Part shown: one piece after another, positions 38,037 through 56,884 of the stretch
How the letters are laid out: each line of letters starts with the position of its first letter
Position numbering within the stretch: the stretch's first letter is position 1
NCBI RefSeq assembly: GCF_024713975.1
Contig: NC_091100.1
Coordinates: 19,105,501-19,169,500, forward strand
Direction of reading: 5' to 3'
Source of the DNA: Paralichthys olivaceus
Lineage: Eukaryota > Chordata > Actinopteri > Pleuronectiformes > Paralichthyidae
Length of the DNA: 64,000 bases
Made by a program: the position numbers and the translations under genes
Notes under the pieces: model-generated
Seen by the model: only the letters and a program-made list of their open reading frames with translations
Told to the model about the DNA's origin: nothing
The model's database searches: none

Positions 38037-38590
38037 TCCCACCTTGAAGCTGGTCAGCTCTTGCTTAGTGAATCCATTACTGTGGATGATCTTCATCTGT
38101 TTGACCAAAGTGCTTTTGCCGCTCTCTGCTGCACCTGCAGGTTTTAAACAAGGTGGTTAAATTGAATCTAGACTAAAACAAACATTTAAAAACCCTGAGG
38201 TGGCATCTGGTGTTTTGATCAGTGAGTTTACAATGGGTTAAATCAAACCGTGGTTCTCAAACCAAAACAGCCTGAGGCCCTTTACAAGAGTTCCCAGGAA
38301 AAATAAGGAATTATCATGTCATCAACTGGAAAAGGTCCAGGAATAGAAACAGGTTGTTGAAGGTGTCTGAAACTAGAAGTGATCTGGGACACATGCACAA
38401 GATAAAACAGGGAGACTCTCCTCTCAGGTGCGTTTACAGTGAGGGGACAACCAGCCTCACCTAGTAGGAGTATTTTCACCAGGTTCATGTCCCGTTTGGC
38501 GAACTCGTACAGGTCCCTGTCTATCTTGGCACTGTGGATCCTCGCCCTCTTCTCCTCCTCTGTCACTTCGGTACCGAGGCACAGTCCCAT
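15477..38590 (-). CDS. gnav1: gnav1, G protein alpha subunit of the fifth class (Galpha-v)
   Basis: Nine coding exons, 5' to 3' on minus: 38590-38461, 38134-38043, 31263-31171, 30371-30211, 28726-28598, 22347-22218, 22033-21962, 20275-20188, 15667-15477. They give exactly 361 residues in frame. The G motifs are: P-loop GAAESGKS (44-51), Arg finger in LRVRLRTTG (R183), DVGGQR with Gln209, and NKID (274-277). The box that is usually TCAT reads TTAT (331-334). The N-terminus MGLCLG offers Gly2 for myristoylation and Cys4 for palmitoylation. The C-terminus ends LEAVSLL and lacks the Cys that pertussis toxin modifies. The tail and the [26 protein letters not shown] start do not match Gs, Gi/o, Gq or G12. 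They fit Galpha-v, the class described in fishes and some invertebrates and lost from mammals. Its receptor partners and effectors are largely unknown. An out-of-frame ATG lies just upstream at about 38602. Confidence 0.92.
16025..16320 (+). repeat. Dispersed teleost repeat, family A, copy 1
   Basis: The sequence runs through GTGCAATTTGGTGCAGAT, AAAAATCCACATCTAG, TTTCATTAGGGGACTGT and CTACTGAGTGTC. The same ordered motifs recur at 44760-44960 (plus). Reversed and less complete versions lie at 20010-20110, 34970-35160 and 35249-35300. From memory this is an abundant teleost repeat family; the exact class is not decidable here. Confidence 0.65.
17190..17240. repeat. (TATAG)n pentanucleotide array
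   Basis: About nine near-perfect TATAG units in two blocks, interrupted by CATTA. Confidence 0.85.
20010..20110 (-). repeat. Dispersed repeat family A, fragment (inverted)
   Basis: GAAACCACATTTATCTGGATTTTTATTT-AAATCTGCACCAAAT is the reverse complement of the central part of the copies at 16025 and 44760. Confidence 0.6.
20287..20342. repeat. (CA)n microsatellite in gnav1 intron 7
   Basis: About 28 uninterrupted CA units start 12 bp upstream (in transcript sense) of gnav1 exon 8. A pure GT tract therefore directly precedes the polypyrimidine region and acceptor of that exon. Confidence 0.95.
21377..21400. repeat. (GT)n microsatellite
   Basis: About 12 GT units within gnav1 intron 7. Confidence 0.85.
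27181..27269 (-). repeat. Inverted repeat arm A flanking gnav1 exons 3-5
   Basis: Bases 27211-27269 are the reverse complement of 32230-32298 apart from one 9-base indel and one substitution. The CA run at 27181-27210 pairs with the GT run after arm B. Confidence 0.85.
27836..28010. repeat. Degenerate (AATATTAC)n-like AT-rich tract
   Basis: AATATTAC, GTAATATTAC and AGAATAAA(G/A)T words recur irregularly over about 175 bp. Confidence 0.5.
29070..29250. repeat. Facing (CA)n and (GT)n microsatellites
   Basis: About 36 CA units (29070-29142) are followed 70 bp later by a GT tract (29213-29250, interrupted by TT). The two are complementary and could fold into a long hairpin. They lie in gnav1 intron 4. 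Confidence 0.9.
30725..30998. repeat. Dispersed repeat with GAGGAC motifs, bounded by GT microsatellite
   Basis: The element begins GTTTGTGAGTGTTCCTACTT, CTTTGTGAGGACC. It continues with GAGGACATTTTTGG, GGTCCTCAC and GGTTAGGGTTAG, and ends in (GT)n at 30978-30998. A fragment with the same start (CTTTGTGAGGACCACT) lies at 29270-29300. Confidence 0.6.
31675..31905 (-). mobile_element. tRNA-like SINE copy (minus orientation)
   Basis: The minus strand carries a perfect pol III B box (GGTTCAAATCC, reverse complement of 31849-31859) preceded by GCACTGTTGCGTCACAGCAAGAAGG. The rest of the element (GGAGCCAGTCTAAGCTGACATTGGG, AATTTAGAGTC) matches a repeat well known across teleosts. It lies in gnav1 intron 2. 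A fragment of the same family is at 59395-59515. Confidence 0.6.
32230..32330 (+). repeat. Inverted repeat arm B flanking gnav1 exons 3-5
   Basis: CATAACTCTGTCTTTGTGTT and what follows to 32298 is the near-exact reverse complement of 27211-27269. It then runs into (GT)n to 32330. Confidence 0.85.
32427..32452. repeat. (CT)n microsatellite
   Basis: About 13 uninterrupted CT units, close to the GT run of arm B. Confidence 0.95.
33538..33590. repeat. (CA)n microsatellite
   Basis: About 26 CA units. Confidence 0.95.
34681..34740. repeat. (TG)n microsatellite
   Basis: TG units in two blocks separated by TCCG, ending GTGCGTGCGC. Confidence 0.95.
34970..35300 (-). repeat. Dispersed repeat family A, inverted pieces
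   Basis: AACTAGAATGGCACT at 34974 and TAGAATGGCACTCAGTAGAGC at 35249 are two family ends in reverse orientation. AACAGTCCCCTTATGAAACC and AGATCCAGATTTTAATTTGG are internal motifs. This looks like two overlapping or nested insertions. Confidence 0.55.
37183..37336. repeat. Facing (GT)n and (CA)n microsatellites
   Basis: A GT run at 37183-37208 and a CA run at 37285-37336 lie 76 bp apart and are complementary. Confidence 0.9.
37740..38034 (-). repeat. Dispersed repeat family B with GGTTA-rich core and terminal GT microsatellite
   Basis: TGTGGGGATCTAAACC and GATTTGTCTTTCTTATGGGA are followed by about 150 bp of degenerate TTAGG/GGTTAA words and then (GT)n. The reverse complement matches the element at 8187-8480 motif by motif. 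Confidence 0.7.
37999..38034. repeat. (GT)n microsatellite next to gnav1 exon 2
   Basis: About 16 GT units end 8 bp from the exon 2 donor boundary at 38043. Confidence 0.9.
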
Positions 38591-38599
38591 CCCGAGCAC

Positions 38600-40110
38600 T
38601 CATCTCCTCCCCGGCCACAGGAGCACACAGGCGGGCAGGCGGTGCGCTGCTCCACGGTGGGATCACCCACAGTTTGTTTCCACACGCTGCATGATCCCAG
38701 CTCCTCGTCAGTCTGTTCCTCAGGATCTCACCGTGGACAAAAGTTACCTCCCCAGAAGTAAAACGAAATCAAAAGTTCAGGCCATCTCTGGAACATCCCT
38801 CGCGGTATCGGAGCTGCGGGTGAAACTGATTTTACGCATCGCTCCTGGTGTCGCTTTCTGGCTTTTAATTCCCACTGCGGTGAAAAACACCAAAGTGTTG
38901 GGTAACTGTGGCACCAGCGCGGTTCAAACTGTGTCCTGCCGCCTTGGAAAGACCCCAGATCATCCAGGAGCTGCCTCCTCCCCCTGGAGCACACAGGGAA
39001 AAGTTTTGGACTTCCCTGGGAAGTGACGAAACTGCTGATCCAGCAATTTCATGTTTTAGCAGCCTAGAGAAAAATAAATATGTCTTATAGGTGTGATCAG
39101 GTTATCAGACTTATTAACTCATAACTTCACTCATGTTCAGGTATTTTGGATGAGTTCACTTGCATTGAAAGTGTTGTTTGACTGTTACATACTGAAATAT
39201 GTGCAATACATTATAAACATTTGACTCTTTGGCTTTTCCACTTGTGTCCTCACTCTCTTAATGTGTACAATATAATATATACATGATATATTCTGATCAC
39301 CCCTTTTGGAAATAAAGGCTGTCCAAGCTGGCCTGGAGATTTGTATTTATTTATCCGTTTGTTTATTATTAAAATATACTAGGAAGTACTCGAACAATAA
39401 TGGTAATAGGGATAAAACAACAGTAACCTGAGACCCCATGTAAATCCAGGAATATGAAAAAAGCAGTTTTGAGTCTATCTATCTTTTTCAATAACATTGC
39501 CCTTTTTGCTGAGCTGACCCGTTCTTCTCATCCAACACTTTCCATTGTACCGTCGACCCTGTGTTTACTTACATGACAAAACTTGAGTAAATTATTTTAC
39601 CTGTGCTTTTGCTTATATATATTTAAGACACCTGAGTGATAAAGAACAGTTATTGTTCCATTTTCCACCTACTGTAGTTTGTATATAGGTCCCTGTGTAA
39701 AATACATTTCCACTATTCACTGTAGTAAATCAGCACAGTGGAAAAAAAACACATGACTAAATGTAAATTTGTGGAGTGTATATCAGAGCCCCTGTCGTGA
39801 AAATGACTGTGCTCGGTCATGTCCCTTAGATGAGTGACAGGATCCTTCCTGCAGAAGCTCCTCCGGGACGACTGGGCTGGAGGATTAGAGGCTCTTTGTG
39901 TTCGAAATGAGGTGACGGTTTGGTCTTTGTTCAGATCTAGGATCAGTGTGAATGGGACAGGAGCAGTTGGATTTAGCTGTTTCCAAGTGACTGTGGCCTC
40001 ATTTCAGTGACTCAGTGAACCGTGACTTTGTGCTGATCCAACAAAGATCCATCAAAAGGCTGCACTACATTACGCAGTGGCTGTAAAACACACATCAGAT
40101 GACACTTTGC
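38600..40110. other. Intergenic stretch between gnav1 5' end and pcyt2 3' end
   Basis: 38600-39030 is GC-richer and probably holds the gnav1 5'UTR and promoter, though no TATA box is seen. 39030-40110 is AT-rich with no gene or recognisable repeat. Confidence 0.5.
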
Positions 40111-40121
40111 CATATTAGCAA

Positions 40122-41177
40122 TTTATTTAATCAAGGGGAATTTACACATTGTAATATAGTTATTAAAAATGTCCACTGTGTAATATTTAGAAAGTTATTT
40201 ATTTCTCTGGCTCCCACCATCCCACCTTCCAACCCACACACACTTTGAAAAACACGCCATCTCGCTACAATTAACAATTCACGTCCAAGTAATGTGTCTC
40301 GTATGATGAGAAGGAACAGACAATTACTTTCAACAGTTTCAACAGTGATACTCCAAAATCTTTACATTCTTGGATTGTCTTGTGAAGAGGACATTCTAGT
40401 TTTCACATTTTTAACACATTTCTTGAACGTAGACTGAAGAAAGTAGGACTTCCATCTCAGTTGTAGAGACAGACCTTCAAACGGTTTCAAACATTTCACC
40501 AACCTCGCATAGTTATAGCTTCAAGAATGAGGCACTACTGTAATTTACAGTGCAACGCTCTCTCTCTCTCTCTCACACTCAACGCACAAACAGACATACG
40601 GTGCAAATTCATGTCGTTAAAATCCACAGTTCAAATTAAGAAGACTAATTCACAGATCTTTTCACGTAGTAATTGCTTTTTCATTAAGGATGGACAAAAT
40701 CATAGATTAGAAACATCCAACCTCACTGACTGATCATTAAAAACTAATTTGGTTTAAAATCTTAAAACAAAACTGACAATCACATTAATATTTTTTCAAT
40801 AAGTTATGGATGATTAAAAACGTAAAATAGCACTTAACACCTATACAGGGACACACGGTTGTGTGAATGCATGGATACAAACATAGATACTGAACAGTGT
40901 AGTAAATGTTTGGATTCTTTGTGTTCTTGTTAAGGCAGATCTAATGAAATCCTGCACAGGCTGGACTAATGTATGGACAAGAGAACTGGAAGAAGTTAAA
41001 AGTGGGACACACTGCCTCACCTAATACTAAAAAGCACGATTCTGTCCCCACTGGCTGTTTCACCCGCAGCCAGGCCTCGTTTAAAACAACATGGACCATC
41101 TGTCTAGGTCATTTGAGTCCGCCATCTTAAAGCTTAAATCAGACAAAGAACCAGTTGGATCCAGGTCTGAGGTCTCG
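40122..41177 (-). other. pcyt2: pcyt2 3'UTR with polyadenylation signals
   Basis: Minus-strand AATAAA hexamers lie at 40198-40203 and 40122-40127, about 1 kb after the pcyt2 stop codon. No nearer strong signal was noted. A CT run at 40559-40573 lies within. Confidence 0.45.
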
Positions 41178-49696
<8,519 letters not shown>

Positions 49697-50118
49697 TTCG
49701 ACGGGTTCCGACGAAGACCTGAGTGCAGCTGAGAAGAACCAGAGGACGTTTAAAGGTCTCAAGCGGTGTCCGCCCCGGGTTGAGTCAGGGAGATGATCGG
49801 CGGACTGGACGTCTTCTTCTCGTGTGTGTGTGTGTGTGTGTGACACTGTGCCGAGCCAACGCCTCCAAGGCTACGTCACATCGGACGGAGCCGCTCACGC
49901 TGACGTGGTGGTTACGTAAGAAGCGCAGAGCTGCTGATTGCGGAATACCTCCTGTCAACTCCACCTAAAAACAAACTGAAACCAGATACCTGTCACTAAC
50001 TTTGAGCCTCTCTCTGTTAGTGTATCTCTCTCTCTCTGTAGTCTTTATTTTGATGACGATGATGCTGGTGCTGCTATCATCAATAACATTATTACACTTA
50101 GAAATTTCACTCTTTCCA
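49697..50118 (-). promoter_or_regulatory. pcyt2: pcyt2 5'UTR and promoter region
   Basis: GC-rich sequence with several CpGs upstream of the pcyt2 ATG, without a TATA box. It includes a short CA/GT tract at 49822-49842. The start site is not determined. Confidence 0.4.
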
Positions 50119-50416
50119 TTAAAGCAACAGAAATTAAAAGTTTAGTGAGTAGAATTTAGTGACAGTGGTGAAGTTGCATGTTGCAGCTAATCTCACTCTC
50201 TCCAGAGAACCTGTGGTAGACTCCAGTTGTTATAAAAACTTGCTCCTAATGTAAATATTAAGTAATTAAATATAAAGGGACAATTCGAGGGTAAAGAAAA
50301 CCACAATTTGAGGAATTAAGATGAAACACAGAAGTGGAAACATCATAAGGGTTATTTCATATTAATGTTCTCCCAATAGATCCCTTTCACCTACATCTTA
50401 CACACTGAACCTTTAA
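50119..50416 (-). mobile_element. TTAA-flanked non-autonomous DNA transposon, copy 1 (family C)
   Basis: TTAA at 50119-50122 and 50413-50416 bracket a 290-bp element ending in TACACACTGAACCT. The internal sequence (GTGAAGTTGCATGTTGCAGC, ATAAAGGG, GATCCCTTTCACCTA) matches the copy at 56496-56814 in opposite orientation. The left terminal repeat is decayed. Confidence 0.65.
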
Positions 50417-50860
50417 ATATGATGCAACCGTTCCTGGTCTCTCTCTCTCATTTTTCACCTCTCACCCACAACAGTCGAATCAGATGACCACCCACATTGA
50501 GCGTGAGGATTCTTGTCAAAGTGGATTTTTTTCTCCAGTCAAGTGTTTGCTTGTTGTGAGAACTGTTTCTGTTTCTTAAGCAAGATTGGCCAGATCATCA
50601 CTATTGATCATTACCATGACCACTGTCAAACATTAGCCACTTTGTCACGTTTTGGCTTGAGTTATTATGGTTTCTTGTCTGGTTGTATTTTGTTAAAATG
50701 TGATAAAGCCATATTTCGAATTGTATTTTTATAATCTACCAGACAAAGTAACAAAACAGGAGTCAAAAAAATGATTACTAATCTGAATCAACCAGCAGGC
50801 AAGTGACAGTAAAATGAAAATGCAGAATGTGATAAACAGACAAGTTAAAATGAGGAACAC

Positions 50861-52350
50861 TTTATTGTCTCAAAAATATTACAACTTCTTTTGCAAAGGA
50901 GACAAATGATAAGTCTTCACATCCACTTGTAGCACTGATCTGAGTTTTAGGAATGCTGATCATTAGCTTACCATGGCTAACCTGGCCTTTCAAAACGTCT
51001 GACACACTGTGATACAGGCTGAGAGGATTAATACTACTGGATCTTCCTGAGACAAATTAATAGAGATTATTTGGTGTTAAAACAAGAACTTATTCTCAAA
51101 CAAACAAACATTTAAGTCAAAATGTAACACTTTAAACTCAGCATTTCTGCCTATACAGAGCTGTAAACAAACAAGTTAAAAATGTAAACATAAGTGAATT
51201 CTACAACCTCCTTAAACCACGGTACAGTGGTGGATGTGCTGTTGCCTGTAAACCTGAGGAAAGCAGAGTGAAGGTTGAGTGTGAGTTCAGAAAATAATTA
51301 ATAAACCAAAATACCTTAAAAAAAAAAAAAAACACAATAAGCTCTGTTGAAAATCGTACAATCAACAATGCACCTTTAAATGTCTGTAAAAATACTAAAA
51401 AGATATATTTTAGTCCAAGTCAAGAAACAATAAATATTTGACCTCCATATTTTTTAATATCTCCTCAGTTAAAGTGGTAACATCACAGAATCCAGAAATT
51501 GGCCTTTGGTATTCTGCTGTTGTTCCACTGATGGAATGCTCCATACAGTAACTTACACTTAAGACACCTGCATTTTATGGCTATTTAGGTGCTAATGCTC
51601 AGTCCAGCAGCATGTTGCACATTAAATAAGTTGCTTTGATGTATACACTAACTTAAACTTAAAAAGGATTTAAAGTGATATTCCACCACAAATCATTCAG
51701 CACAGGCAAGCGTCAAACGTGGCTATGAAGATGTCGTGCTGTCTTTGTGATATACTGAGTACACAGGCGGACAGCAGATAAACTGATAATGCTGCAGGAG
51801 TGATTTAAAAACTTGACACTACTGAGGTCCAGTGTGACTATTGAGGAAAAGCTGCCACTTCTTAAACCAAAAGGTTGTGAGACACTGAAAAGATCGTTCT
51901 TATCAGTTTTTAGAAAAACTCCAGAGTAACAATCTTATGGTTTTGCTGTTCAAACGTACTTTGAGTCTTACAGGCTGTGCTAACCATGCTGGGCTGAAGG
52001 TTAGCTCCGTCTAAACCTTGCCGCGTAGATGCCATAAGACAGGAGCATGAGAAACAAGAGCAGCACTGTTTGTAACACTTTTAAATCCTCCTGAAAATGT
52101 ATGTTGTGTAAGTTCATGGTGCAAAGTGCCATTTTCAAATGGGAAATTTCCAATCTTATTTTTCCCTTCACACGCACTCAGTGCATGTGGGTAAATGACA
52201 GAGGCACCCAAGAACATAACAGCACCTTGAAAATTCAAGTCAGAGTTGTCCTCATTACGGGACAGATATCTGACCCCTCATTGGGATCCATCAGAGGAGG
52301 CTACAAAATATGTTGCCACAATGTATTGCAATCTATAGAGTTCACTCAGG
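50861..52350 (-). other. sirt7: sirt7 3'UTR
   Basis: A minus-strand AATAAA lies at 50861-50866. No other gene fits between it and the sirt7 stop, so a long 3'UTR of about 1.5 kb is inferred. A poly-A tract lies at 51318-51332. Confidence 0.5.
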
Positions 52351-55300
52351 TTATGCAGCTTTTTTCTTCTTCTTCCTTCCTTTATTATAACCTCGGCCGA
52401 ACCAGCCGCCCTGCACAGCTGTGCCTTCTTCTGCTTGTCCTCCAGCGTCGGCTGAAAACTCCTGCTGCCCATCAGGGGGAGCTATGACCTCACGGGTATG
52501 GCTGTCCACTTCCTCTGGCCGCAGAGGTGTGGCTAGAGTGAAGATGGGGTCATCTGCCCTGATGAGACAGAATGATCGAAAGTGAGCTGGGAGACAAAAT
52601 GGTTGGCTGAGACGTTTTTAAGCTTTTGAAAATGTTTTACCAGTGTCTCTGAAAGTTATTTTTGGTATAATTACTCCACATGGTTTTTACCTGTCATACA
52701 CAGGCATCTGAAAGTCCAGCTCTCCCATGAGGAGGCTCATGACGTCATCACACTTGCCATTAATTTTCAGCGTAGCCAGATCATCTTTCGGTGTCCACTA
52801 GAACGGACAATCACATTATCAGCCACAGCTGAATTTGTAACTTATTTCACCTAAAACATCAAAACCAAACCAACCTGGAGGTTGACAATGTAAAGTTTGG
52901 GCCTTTTGCTTGCTGGTCTGTTCATGCTCCAGAGACAAGCGTATTTCTTCAGCACCTAGATGAGCAACAGAAAGAGCACACAACAGAGATGAGGATTCTA
53001 CAAAAGAATAAAATGCATTAGTCTATGTGTCAGTGACTGTGTTGACATGATGTATATCAACTTAACTAAGAAATAAGCAACAGCATTGAAACAAACATTT
53101 TCAGATTTCTCTCTGAGGTCATTCTAGAGGACAGATTGAAATACAACATATGAATTGTCACATGGTTGGTTATGTATCATTTTTAACACGTGCTGAGGTT
53201 TCTTAGAATAGGCTACAATAGAGGCTCTCCTGCCTCATCAAAATAAAGACCAGAGCTTTCTTCTAAAATGTGCATGAATGCAGCCAAAAAGGATTTACAG
53301 TGGCAGCAACATGTCAGAAAGATAGGACGAGGTTGAGTGTTGGAAAGGTAAATGTTAAATTAAGGTATTATTCATCGTGCAGCGATTATTGTGAATGTTA
53401 CAGTCCCCAAACATAGTCACATCAGGACCGTCCGTACACACCCAACCCGATCAGTCCTCAACAGATTTGACTGGAATTCATTCATTTCACAGACTCACTG
53501 TGGTTAAATAAAAAAAAAAAAAACCTACCTACCTTCAGACTGGAGCCCAAGCAGAGAATAACGTCTGCCATCTTGGCAGCCTCTGCAGCTCCCTTCCAGT
53601 TGAGCGGTTGCTCGAGGGTCCCACGTTCGCCAAAGTGCACTATGGTGTCCCTGAGTTCACCGCAACAGTGGCTGCACCTGCGGCCTGACCCGTGCCGGTG
53701 CAGCGATGTCCGCTCCGTCACGTCAAATAAACGAACATACTCCCTAACGGGGGAACAGCCTGTGCAGACCTAAGGAGAAGATGCAAAAACCAGCATGTCA
53801 GGATAAATTACAGTCTTTTAAAAAAACTGTTTGAAAAATCCAAACGCTATCCCAGAAATGTCTCAGTAATCTCCTCGTAACAGTGCTCTCTCACTTCTGT
53901 CTATGGAAGCACTAATTCAAAACAGGCTTAAGTTTGCTTCATCCTTCATTCTAGACTTTTCTCACTCCCTAGCTGTAACACACTTATTTGTTGTGGAATG
54001 ACTGCTGTAGTCAGTACTGAATTTAAAAAGGACTTTTCAACTGAGAGGTTTGCTGATGCACACCGTCATATCTGCTGTTGCTTTCTTTCTAGGCTGTGCT
54101 CTACAGTTTTTACTGGGCATGATGGGATACAAAGCATTAGAAATGGATCAAATGAGATATAGGCTGGATCTGTTGGAAGTTTTCTTGAACAGTTGCCCGT
54201 AACTGTTGATGCAATTAGGAGGAGGAAGCTGACAACAGCAGTGTCTAAAAGATAAATATATATTTTTTTAAATGAGGATGTGTGTTTTTACCTCAATAAA
54301 CATGTTTCCATGGAGCTCAGACAGAGCATTTCTGGGTAGGCCGCTTCGCATGTGAAGTCCATCACAGTTCTGAGACACAACATGCTTAACCTTCAGAGAC
54401 ACACAAGATTATTTACTGTAAATACCTTTTTTATTTATTAATCTATTTATTTTACAGAGCACCAACACTATATGTCATCATTCTATCTCACATACCATCT
54501 TCTCCTTATGAAGCATCCTAATGCACATGTGAGTGAGGGTTGGCTCTGCTTTACTGAGGTCAGAGGAACTGTTGGTAAGGAGAAACAAGAAAAGAAGACA
54601 GAACCAGGGTTATTATAGTTAACAAAAACTAAAACTAGCAATGAAAAATAATTTAGTTAACTGAAATAAAAACGACAATTACAGAAAAAAACGAAAACTA
54701 AATAAAAACTACAATGAACAATGCAAAACTAACTAAAACTAAAGTGAATTGCAGATAAATTCAGCTGCATTTGCGTTGTCGTTTCGCTTTGTCCCTCGAT
54801 TACAGCCTGTCCTGCAGGTGATGGTTAAAGAATGAAATTAAAGGACTTGATAAACCATATTTGGTGTCACACATTGTTTCATCCTTTTTCAGCTTCTACA
54901 AGTCAAAGCTTTCTCTTAATACCTAGGACTACTAAAAGTAAGACTAAAACTAAATAAAAACTGAACTGTAACTAATCGATTCCTCAAAATAAAACCTAAA
55001 CTAAAACTACAAAATCACTTGTTGAACTAACTAAAACTAAACTGAAATAAAAAAGCAAACTGAAAAACTAAATAAAAACCAATGGAAATTTCAAAACTAT
55101 AATAACCTTGGACCGAACCAGAAGTATTTCACTTTTAGATAAATAACACAACCACTATCACATCCTGGCAATTACTGCATATCTCACCTGACTGTCCGTC
55201 CCTTCTGTAGCTGTGTCCACACTCCATTAGGACCCCTGTAGTCTGGGATAGAAGCTGCCTGAAAGGAAATAATTCATCAGTCCTGTGACCTGTATATATA

Positions 55301-56383
55301 GAAGGAAACTGAAAATGCAGAGTTTGTCGTACCGTGCTGATCCCAGCTCCAGTGTAGACCACCAGGTGGTGTGCTTGTTTTACTGCCACAGCCAGCTGTC
55401 TGACTTTATTTATCAGCTCCTTGGCGTCATCATACACCTGGAGAACATGTAATAAGTTTGTTGTCTGAAGCAGCAAACACTTTCCAGCAAACACAAACAC
55501 ATGGAATCATGACATGACTTCATCACTGTCAGATTCCAGCAAGGCCTTCAGACACTGAGTTTCAAAGCAACCTATGTTTTATATTTCCTGTGGATCATTG
55601 TATATTTCAGCCTGATGGTGGTTAGGAAGGTTCACTCAACAGAATTCAATCTCAGGGGACCATCAATATGTCTTTAGTTTTTTGAAGATTTTAAATAGAG
55701 AAAGAAAGGAAACCTTTGTGAGTGAATACAACTTCTACGCTGAATACTTGCTGTGCAGAGGGAATCAACAGTGACGTTCTCAGTGTGAAGTTCTGTTATT
55801 GGTGTAAAGAGGAAGCAAAGTACTCAAACATACTCTCACGAATATTTCTCAGGTGTTTCATGTTTTCTACTCGTGGAGAAATCACTGAAATACCTTGAGT
55901 GTCTTTTGTCCTTCAGACTAAATCAAACTTGGTCCTGTCACTAAAGTGTCTCTGTGCAGATCAGAGTCCAGCTACATGGAGTCTGTCCCTGGGCCTCACC
56001 TCCTCCTGCTTCCTCTTGAGCACACTCCTGCGGACCTGTCTCCTGCTCAGCTCCTCCACTGTGTCTTTGTGCAGGAGCAGCACAGCGGCCTCCTCCTCTG
56101 AGCGCTCAGCCTCAGGTTTCTTCAGGACTCTGCCCACCTGTGGTAAACAGATCACAGCTGCTCAGACTGCACACACAGTGAGGGGCTGCGGATGTTAGCC
56201 AGCTAGCTTGGAGGTAGCAGCCCCAAACCTGCCGGTTCCTCGTCTCACCAGTCTGAAGACCTTCCTCTCGCTCTCCCGCTGCAGTATTTTGGCCTTTTCC
56301 AAAGCTTTTCTCTCAGCCCGTGAGGAGACACCGGTGTCCGCCTCCTCTGCCATCACATTGCACCTCAGCTGAGAAGAAGCCAT
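52351..56383 (-). CDS. sirt7: sirt7, NAD-dependent protein deacylase sirtuin-7
   Basis: Ten coding exons, 5' to 3' on minus: 56383-56249, 56137-56000, 55437-55333, 55258-55188, 54568-54496, 54390-54292, 53769-53533, 52955-52875, 52797-52691, 52558-52351. They give 417 residues (human 400). SIRT7 is a nuclear and nucleolar sirtuin acting on H3K18ac and supporting rDNA transcription. The Rossmann signature GAGIS (121-125), [17 protein letters not shown] (182-187) and catalytic His in ELHGN (H201) are present. Zinc is bound by two Cys-x2-Cys pairs (C209/C212 and C239/C242), and CLGSSLK follows. The C-terminus ends [19 protein letters not shown], matching the human basic nucleolar-targeting tail. 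An internal Met11 could also serve as a start. The family-typical Arg/Glu-rich N-terminal extension is present. Intron 4 contains a hAT-like element. Confidence 0.95.
54597..55118. mobile_element. hAT-like non-autonomous element (MITE) in sirt7 intron 4
   Basis: The element spans 54605-55110 (506 bp). It begins CAGGGTTATTATAGTT and ends AACTATAATAACCTTG, inverted termini with one mismatch. It is flanked by 8-bp direct repeats GACAGAAC (54597-54604) and GACCGAAC (55111-55118), 7 of 8 identical. A CAGGG-type start and 8-bp target duplication are hAT hallmarks. The interior is rich in AACTAAAACTAAA words, with no coding capacity. Confidence 0.8.
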
Positions 56384-56495
56384 CTATTCAAAACAAAGCT
56401 CATCGCACCAACGACAGCCGGATGTTAGCTCTGAGGAGAGGAGACAAGCTGCAGCGCCCTCTGCTGCTTGGAAGCACATGAGTTGTATTTCTTTC

Positions 56496-56814
56496 TTAAA
56501 GGCCCAGTGTGTAAGATTTAGGTGAATGGGAACTACTGGCAGAAATTTAATGTAGAATAATCCTCATGATGTTTTCACTAGTGTGTTTCATCTAAATTGT
56601 ATGAATTGTAGTTTTCTTTACCCCAGAAAAGACCCTTTATATTTAAATACTTTATATTTACATCGAGGGGACCCTCTCTACGGAGGCCGCCATGTTTTTT
56701 ACATTAGTCTAGACTGGACAAACTAAACACCTTTTGAGTTTTTATGACAATTTAAGTCTACCACAGGTTCTTTTCCAGCTGCAACATAAATAATTCTACA
56801 CACTGTACCTTTAA
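56496..56814 (+). mobile_element. TTAA-flanked non-autonomous DNA transposon, copy 2 (family C)
   Basis: TTAA at 56496-56499 and 56811-56814 flank a 311-bp element. It begins AGGCCCAGTGTGTA and ends TACACACTGTACCT, inverted with two mismatches. TTAA target sites are typical of piggyBac-type insertion. It sits in the 490-bp gap between the sirt7 start codon and the 3' end of the ccp110-like gene. Confidence 0.7.
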
Positions 56815-56884
56815 ACACAATATACCTTTAAATCAAGTCTCAGCTTTCACAAACTTCACAGCAAAATTAAAAAGTTAAGAAATA

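Larger units (their letters stand above)
31264..38042 (-). other. gnav1: gnav1 intron 2 (6.8 kb)
   Basis: No exon is recognised. Contents: a SINE copy, inverted repeat arm B, a CT run, (CA)n at 33538-33590, (TG)n at 34681-34740, family A fragments at 34970-35300, a facing GT/CA pair at 37183-37336, and a family B element at 37740-38034. A 174-codon minus-strand open frame (35499-36023) resembles nothing I know and is judged spurious. Confidence 0.65.

Noticed and set aside
38591-38602. gnav1 start at an upstream ATG
   Set aside because: The upstream ATG is out of frame with the Galpha sequence. The chosen ATG gives the acylation motif MGLC expected at a Galpha N-terminus.
38439-39026. 195-codon open frame on the plus strand over the gnav1 first exon
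   Set aside because: It lies opposite a solid gnav1 exon in GC-rich sequence, begins without an ATG and resembles no protein I know. It is an antisense shadow.
49822-49842. Cys/Val repeat proteins encoded across GT microsatellites (for example here, 32298 and 34685)
   Set aside because: Such frames are translations of pure dinucleotide repeats and carry no evidence of coding.
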